Below, piece after piece: positions 53,995 through 58,650 of a DNA stretch of 58,650 nt. The notes under the pieces are model-generated. The model did no database searches and had not been told where the DNA came from. It was given only the letters and a program-made list of their open reading frames with translations. Source of the stretch: an uncultured Clostridia bacterium (GTDB taxonomy: Bacteria > Bacillota > Clostridia > Oscillospirales > Acutalibacteraceae); assembly GCA_944412495.1 (NCBI GenBank), contig CALYBL010000034.1, positions 1-58,650 on the forward strand. The letters are read 5' to 3'. The stretch's first letter is position 1. Each line of letters begins with the position of its first letter. The translations under genes were made by a program, and so were the position numbers.

Positions 53995-54711
53995 TCAAAA
54001 TGCATATCGCATATACGCTTCTTTGAGCTTTGGGTAAATATTGCGCGAAACGGGAACGCGCTGTCCGCCGGCCATCACGAGTTCTGTTGGCGTCAGGCCG
54101 TCTACATAGTCCAGATTGACAATATAGGCTCTGTGCGGGATAAAAAAGCAGGAGTATTCCTGCAGCTGTTCATACAGCGACGACAACGTGACGGAAGTTT
54201 CTACCGCCGTCCCGTCGGAAAGGATACAGACACGGCTGTGATTGAAGCTTTCCACCATGACGATCTCCCGGATATGCATCCTGCGGATCCCTTCCTTGGT
54301 TTTCAGCAGGATAGCGGGATTTTCTTTCGGAGCAAGATTCTGAATACAGTTCAGCATTTCCTGCTCAAAATCAATTTTCTGCACGGGCTTTATCAAATAG
54401 CCGGAAGCTTTCACGCCGAAAGCTTCTACCGCATATTCCCGCGATGTGGTCAAAAACAGGAGCTCCGCCGTTTCTCCGCGTTCCCGTACCTTCTGGGCAA
54501 CGTCTATACCGTTCAGGTGGGGCATGATGATATCCAGAAGGTATACATCATATCCGCCGCCCTCACGGATCGCCTGCAGAAGGTCAAAGGGGGAGGAAAA
54601 CACATCTGTTTTCAGCGGAAATTCCGGATGCTTTTCCCCAAACCATGCGGCATATGCCTGCAGCGTCTGTATGTCTTCACTCCTGTCATCGCAAATTCCG
54701 ATTCGTATCAA
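53995..54711 (-). CDS. LytTR-family response regulator
   Basis: This 238-residue regulator has an AgrA-like receiver domain (IGICDDRSED, phosphoacceptor Asp in YLLDIIMPHLNG, lysine in YLIKPVQKIDF). A LytTR DNA-binding domain follows (IVMVESFNHSRVCI, FFIPHRAYIVNLDYV, VPVSRNIYPKLKE). It should act on the pilus promoter and perhaps its own. GAGGTG lies six bases before a TTG at 54711, giving the usual MIRIGICDD start. A GTG at 54720 is the alternative. It follows the GHKL kinase gene by about 30 bases and pairs with it. Confidence 0.9.
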   Translation of the reverse strand: MIRIGICDDRSEDIQTLQAYAAWFGEKHPEFPLKTDVFSSPFDLLQAIREGGGYDVYLLDIIMPHLNGIDVAQKVRERGETAELLFLTTSREYAVEAFGVKASGYLIKPVQKIDFEQEMLNCIQNLAPKENPAILLKTKEGIRRMHIREIVMVESFNHSRVCILSDGTAVETSVTLSSLYEQLQEYSCFFIPHRAYIVNLDYVDGLTPTELVMAGGQRVPVSRNIYPKLKEAYMRYAF

Positions 54712-54740
54712 GGATTTCACCTCACCATTTTACAGGGGAT

Positions 54741-57188
54741 TCAGCCGATACAGGACGACTGCAGCAAAATCGCCTGCAATAGATCCGTTGGGATGACGAA
54801 TTCCGGCCGCCCCATGCTGCCCGGAGCCACCTCGTATTCATCAAACACAATCACCAGTTGATCATCATCGCCTATATAGAAATTTTGATCGGCCTGGATT
54901 TCTTTGAAGCACTCATCCTCAGACCAGATGCCCCCGGGGATGAAATAATCCGCCTCGCCGTTTTCCACCTGCTCGGTCATCTGCCGCAGGATATCCTGGC
55001 TGATGATGCCGATATAGTCGCTGTCCGGCTGGAACAGGCTTTCGAGATCCAGTATATCGCCCGTCTGCTTGTCCAGTGTTATGTAACGGCTATACTGACT
55101 GGAACCGCCGACGTTGATGGTGGTTTCAAAGCAGACGGTAAACAGCCGGTCGTCGTTGCGGACAACCTGATAATCCGTATCCATGGCGACGTATCCGTTA
55201 TATTTCCGGGCGACATACCACAGGAAATTTTCCCGCATTTTTTCGATGTAGCTTTCGATCTGCTGGTTCATATCCTCTATCCCGTCTGTGATATTCGCAG
55301 GCGGCGTAGGAGTATCGGGTTCAGAGGGTTCTGTTGACAGGTTTGGCTGTGACGAAACAGGCGGTGAAGAGGTATCGGGCTTGGATGGTTCCGTTGAAGA
55401 GGCCGTCGACGGTTCAAGCGGCCGTGTTGTCTGTGATTCCGTCTGTGATTCCTCGGACGAATTTTCCGAAGATGTTGTTGACGCGCTGGAAGAAGCGGAT
55501 TGGGTAGTCAAACTGTCGGTTTCCTGAGAAGCCGTGCAGGATGACGAGGTGGTTGTAGAATGGCTTGCCGTGCTGTCCGTCCCGTCCGGCAGGGGGGCCT
55601 CCGGCGTTTTTTCATAAGCTCCCTCATCTATCTCCATTATGGGATAAACGGCGTTAAAGGAAGTATCTCCCCACGAATAGCCACGAGAGCGCAGATCGAC
55701 AAACTGCACCAGACTTCCCAACACGGGAATATCTGCCAAACTTTGCGCCATAACTGGCATGCTGTTGATGGCAAGGAAAAATACCAGCAGGGAAAGAAGC
55801 GTTGAAGAAGTCACGACTTTGGGGATATTCCACACCTTCTTCCGGGGAACAATCACAGGGGAAGAAGTGGTCGGCTTGTGACCGGCAAATAAGACGGCTT
55901 TGAACTGAAATTCGCCTTCTGTGCAGGAGCAGGCAAATACCCCGGTATACTTGCGGGTGATGGCGTCGATGCTTTTCAGACCGATGCCATGACCCTTCCG
56001 TTCCGGAACAATGGGGAAACCGTCGGTGTCAAACGATACCGATTCCATACAAGGATTGTACACGGCGGCAGTCAGCTTGCGGTTGTCCACCAACTCCGTC
56101 TGGATCCGTATATAGCGGTTTTCTTCTTTCTCTATTTTCAGACAGGCGTTTACCGCGTTTTCCACCGCGTTGGCCAGCACCACGCAAACATCCATCTCAT
56201 CGAACGGAATCTCGCTTGGCAGCTGAACGTTTGCCGTCACACGGCAATGTGCTTCTTTTGCCTGCCCGATGCAGGCGGACAGCACCGCATTCACGGTCGG
56301 ATTTTCACAATACTGTTCCTTTTCGGTTTCGGTGAGCCGCCCGTTCAGGCTGCTGATATACTGCACCACGCTTTCCACGCTGCTTTGTTCGGCCAGTTTC
56401 TCCAACACCAGAAGATGATGCCGCATATCGTGGCGGTATATCCGGCCCATTTCCATCTTTTTGCATACGTCTTCATACTCGCGGCGCTGTATTTCCATTT
56501 GCTGTGTAACCGTTTTTTCAGATTCTTCCAGGCGGGAAATGGCCGAGACGGAGACCAGCAGCCGGACAATCACCAGAAATATCGAACAGGCGGTCAGAAG
56601 CAGGAGGAGCAAAAGTGTTTTGTCGGTTGTGCTACTGCTGACATAAGAAAGCAGCAGCACAATCATCAGGACCAGGAAACTCATCAACATCCAATTGGTC
56701 TTATTCTTCAAAACATATACCTGAAACGGCCTGCACAGGAACCGAAACACGAGAAACAGCACTCCGCCCGACAGCAGAAGCAGACAGGCCGTTATGAGCA
56801 AATTGCAGCCCCAGCCGGGCAGGCCGGTGAGTCTCCCGAGAGACTGCACGAGGAGTTTCCCCGCCGTCTTCATCAGGAAACATACGATGATGCCGACCGT
56901 CCAGCCGGCAATGGTCTGAAAAAATCCCGAACGCGAAAGAATATGTAAGCAAATAATCGACGGAAGGTAGGCGGTGAGCGGCAGCATCGTTAACACCAGC
57001 ATGGTATCTTGCCCGGACATAAGCAAACCGGCCTGCAGCAGAACAATGCCCAGAATCGCACCCCCACCGATCAAAAGACTGGCTTTCTTGGAAAAGCGAG
57101 GTTTCAGCAAACAGCCGCAAATCAATAGATAGGTAAGAAAAATGATGCCTTCCCACAAAAACTTCTCCAAATTTCCCCCGAACAGCAT
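54741..57188 (-). CDS. GHKL histidine kinase with C-terminal RsiV/DUF3298-like ectodomain
   Basis: In this 815-residue protein residues 1-215 hold about six or seven transmembrane helices. Residues 220-435 are an AgrC-type kinase core with H253 in YRHDMRHHL, N-box VVLANAVENAVNAC (N340/N344) and G-box GHGIGLKSI (399-407). Residues 459-481 form another transmembrane helix, followed by MAQSLADIPVLGSLVQFV, a membrane-proximal motif of RsiV-type proteins. A Ser/Thr/Pro linker spans 536-630. A DUF3298-like domain ends the chain (FETTINVGGSSQYSRYITLD, TGDILDLESLF, LVIVFDEYEVAPGSMG). RsiV ectodomains bind lysozyme; here a kinase replaces the anti-sigma part. Confidence 0.85.
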   Translation of the reverse strand: MLFGGNLEKFLWEGIIFLTYLLICGCLLKPRFSKKASLLIGGGAILGIVLLQAGLLMSGQDTMLVLTMLPLTAYLPSIICLHILSRSGFFQTIAGWTVGIIVCFLMKTAGKLLVQSLGRLTGLPGWGCNLLITACLLLLSGGVLFLVFRFLCRPFQVYVLKNKTNWMLMSFLVLMIVLLLSYVSSSTTDKTLLLLLLLTACSIFLVIVRLLVSVSAISRLEESEKTVTQQMEIQRREYEDVCKKMEMGRIYRHDMRHHLLVLEKLAEQSSVESVVQYISSLNGRLTETEKEQYCENPTVNAVLSACIGQAKEAHCRVTANVQLPSEIPFDEMDVCVVLANAVENAVNACLKIEKEENRYIRIQTELVDNRKLTAAVYNPCMESVSFDTDGFPIVPERKGHGIGLKSIDAITRKYTGVFACSCTEGEFQFKAVLFAGHKPTTSSPVIVPRKKVWNIPKVVTSSTLLSLLVFFLAINSMPVMAQSLADIPVLGSLVQFVDLRSRGYSWGDTSFNAVYPIMEIDEGAYEKTPEAPLPDGTDSTASHSTTTSSSCTASQETDSLTTQSASSSASTTSSENSSEESQTESQTTRPLEPSTASSTEPSKPDTSSPPVSSQPNLSTEPSEPDTPTPPANITDGIEDMNQQIESYIEKMRENFLWYVARKYNGYVAMDTDYQVVRNDDRLFTVCFETTINVGGSSQYSRYITLDKQTGDILDLESLFQPDSDYIGIISQDILRQMTEQVENGEADYFIPGGIWSEDECFKEIQADQNFYIGDDDQLVIVFDEYEVAPGSMGRPEFVIPTDLLQAILLQSSCIG

Positions 57189-57290
57189 ATCACTCTTTCC
57201 TTCCTGTATATCTTGGACAAAATGTCAACCATTGTTTATCAAGTGAGTCACAAAACCATTTTTATTTTAGAGTATTACAATATAATAATA

Positions 57291-57320
57291 ATTATATCAT
57301 AAAAGTATTCAGTTTGGCAA
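57291..57320 (-). promoter_or_regulatory. Promoter of the kinase/regulator operon
   Basis: On the minus strand TTGCCA (57315-57320) and TATAAT (57291-57296) are 18 bases apart, giving a leader of about 95 bases. A TTGACA near 57220-57230 is an alternative -35 without a good -10. Confidence 0.55.
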
Positions 57321-57384
57321 ATTCCGAAACCTGCGTTTTTTGTTCAGCTTTATAGAAATATGAAGCGGGAAAATGCTAATCATG

Positions 57385-57707
57385 TCAGCCTGTGGAGGAA
57401 AAAGAACATGCACCAGCTTTTGTAACCAAAAGCGGTAAGCCGCTAATATAAATATTGTTGTACAGAGACTGGATAACGCCGCTGCCTGATTTTGTCTTTC
57501 TGGATATTTCCTGTCGGATTGATTTCAGCACCTTTTCCAGCCGTTTGATTTTCTTGTCGATCACTATAGCGTTGTTCGGGACAGCGGCAAACCTTTTATC
57601 AAAGATCTCCAGCATATTTTCAGACTGGAAAAACTCTAACTGCTACGCCTTGGACGCGCTACTTCGCCGTTATCTCGGCGGTTTTTTATTTCATTGGTTG
57701 CAGGCAT
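57385..57707 (-). pseudogene. Decayed or frameshifted small ORF of unknown family
   Basis: An ATG at 57707 with an AAAGGA site opens a 23-residue peptide (NEIKNRRDNGEVARPRRSS end) that stops at 57636. In another frame the reading continues as QLEFFQSENMLEIFDKRFAA and on to about 57385, with a charged helical stretch (IDKKIKRLEKVLKSIRQEI). Joining the two with one frameshift would give one protein of about 105 residues. No family was recognised. It may be a remnant of mobile-element baggage. Confidence 0.35.
57665..57687 (+). terminator. Possible terminator, plus strand
   Basis: CGCCG-TTATCT-CGGCG is followed by GTTTTTT. It overlaps the short minus-strand reading frame, so it may be a chance or a remnant of the element's end. 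Confidence 0.35.
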
Positions 57708-57958
57708 AAGTCTATTCCTTTCACTCGATTTCAAAGGTAGTATGACTTTTCCTGAGAAGATTGAACGCCTGAAATTCTGATAGCCTTTTTCGGAATAAAT
57801 AAGGTGTATCAGGTGATAAAAGAGGGGAAAACGCATCGCCCACAACCTCTTTTCAGCAAGCGAAAAAGGCACGAAAAGCCTTGGTAAATCAAGGCTTTAT
57901 GTGCTTTTTTCTGCGGCTTGCACCGCAAGACATTTGGTGCGAGTGATGGGACTTGGGT

Positions 57959-57994
57959 GTCGCTCTAAGCAGTCACTTTCAGTAACCCTCCCAG
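57959..57994. repeat. Edge repeat, copy B
   Basis: It matches window positions 1-36 at 32 of 36 bases (differences at offsets 9, 11, 14 and 27). It lies in a non-coding mosaic between the pilus regulators and the right 32-bp repeat. Confidence 0.6.
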
Positions 57995-58070
57995 CGGATG
58001 ATATTATTTTACTGGTCTTCATATTCCAAGAGCAATTTAGTGGGTTCGCACCCACCTGCTCTCCCCGTAA

Positions 58071-58105
58071 AAAACAACACCACTCACAAGTAGCGGTGTT
58101 GTTTT
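58071..58105. terminator. Bidirectional terminator
   Basis: A perfect AAAACAACACC/GGTGTTGTTTT stem has T-runs on both strands. It isolates the pilus island from whatever lies to the right. Confidence 0.85.
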
Positions 58106-58331
58106 ATATCAGCAGGTAGCAAAAGAAATGCCTGCGAAAAGTTTTGAAATAGACTCGAACCCGCAAAAAGTTGGTAGCGACAGGAACCCGTTGCGAGGGC
58201 GTTTTGGGCCGAGCAGGTGAGCCGAGCGAGACTTTTTGCGGAAGAGGAGGAACAATAGAGCGGGTGACTGATTTTTTATAAAATAAAAAATCAGAACGAG
58301 CGAACCTCGTTCCGGCGAGTGGGGCAAGCGA

Positions 58332-58363
58332 CAACAAAAAAGATATTTTGTCTTTTCACTGTA
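58332..58363 (+). repeat. 32-bp direct repeat, right copy (candidate attachment site)
   Basis: It is identical to 43652-43683 and followed by TGGATATGAACTC, which parallels the AGGACGTGAACCC next to the left copy. A shorter partial copy (GACAAAAAAGATA) starts near 58458. Confidence 0.75.
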
Positions 58364-58588
58364 TGGATATGAACTCGTGTGAATTCTTTGGGTTATTAAA
58401 GGCAAAATTAACGCCGCGGGTACAGTGGTAAAATAAAAAACGAGCCTGGGAAGCGTTGACAAAAAAGATACCCGCCTGCAAAAGTAAAAAATGAGAATTA
58501 CAGATTCAGAACAGACCGATTTTCAAATTGGAATTTAACTATCTAATCCTCAAAAACCATTGATTTTTCAAGGCTTCACGCCTGTTTT

Positions 58589-58650
58589 TCATTCAAACCT
58601 TATCTGTTTGCCCTTGTTTTTGCCCTTACGAGCCGAAACAAGGGCAACTT
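58589..58650 (-). CDS. Possible 3' end of a gene running off the window
   Basis: Nineteen codons before a TGA at 58589-58591 read as a Lys/Arg-rich tail (ARKGKNKGKQIRFE). The frame is open to the window edge. Such a tail next to a candidate attachment site could belong to an integrase, but the piece is too short to say. Confidence 0.25.
   Translation of the reverse strand, partial: VALVSARKGKNKGKQIRFE

Noticed and set aside
55989-56948. A 319-codon plus-strand ORF opposite the kinase gene
   Set aside because: It is antisense to the conserved GHKL kinase and is His/Gln-rich in the way antisense shadows often are.
58071-58105. Possible CRISPR-like repeat
   Set aside because: It is a single hairpin without regularly spaced copies; it is a terminator. 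No CRISPR array or cas gene was seen anywhere in the window.
58104-58462. Overlapping minus-strand ORFs of about 77 and 117 codons at the right edge
   Set aside because: They run through the bidirectional terminator region and the 32-bp repeat; similar conceptual peptides are typical of mis-annotated repeat DNA.

Overview
The window looks like a chromosomal segment of an anaerobic, Gram-positive, spore-forming Firmicute, most likely in Clostridia and perhaps Oscillospirales. The evidence is strong AGGAGG ribosome binding sites, SpoIID, Firmicutes-type Pst/Pho gene order, LPXTG proteins with sortases, and heavy use of the ATA isoleucine codon in housekeeping genes. No species can be named from the sequence alone.

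Left part (1-21 kb): tRNA-Gln; an ECF sigma factor with a membrane partner; a metallo-beta-lactamase-fold hydrolase; a cell-wall amidase; an IS200-type insertion sequence with a damaged transposase; a DUF5050 and a DUF1015 protein; a four-gene ABC-2/GldG/DUF4340 operon; an SDR reductase; citrate synthase with a membrane protein; spoIID; a P-loop ATPase; and an acyltransferase-like protein.

Middle part (21-43 kb): a complete phosphate-uptake operon running leftward (pstS-pstC-pstA-pstB-phoU, response regulator, sensor kinase), a DUF368/PopT-like lipid-carrier transporter, an SGNH esterase, an O6-alkylguanine-DNA methyltransferase, ychF, a MNT/HEPN pair followed by a small pyrophosphatase-like protein, a NifX-like His-rich protein with an Mrp-type ATPase, an XRE-methyltransferase fusion, an ABC-transporter gene remnant, tRNA-Val, and a two-component system with a membrane protein. 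Small palindrome-bounded, IS605-like non-coding elements lie at 1.9-2.1 kb and 31.25-31.74 kb.

Right part (43.6-58.4 kb): a sortase-assembled pilus island. In the leftward transcription order it holds a GHKL histidine kinase with a C-terminal extracellular RsiV/DUF3298-like domain, a LytTR response regulator, a small protein, a coiled-coil protein, a signal peptidase I, a 1382-residue LPETG tip-type pilin, the major pilin, a class C sortase, a minor LPQTG pilin and a second sortase. Isoleucine codon choice shifts from ATA to ATC/ATT in the parts of the island that were read. An exact 32-bp direct repeat occurs on both sides of the island. This suggests horizontal acquisition.

The most interesting object is the kinase. 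Its ectodomain resembles that of RsiV, the lysozyme-sensing anti-sigma factor, but here it is attached behind a GHKL kinase core next to pilus genes. A host-lysozyme-responsive pilus switch is a reasonable but unproven hypothesis. A second point of interest is the set of small palindrome-bounded elements with a conserved, structured-RNA-like interior and no adjacent nuclease gene.
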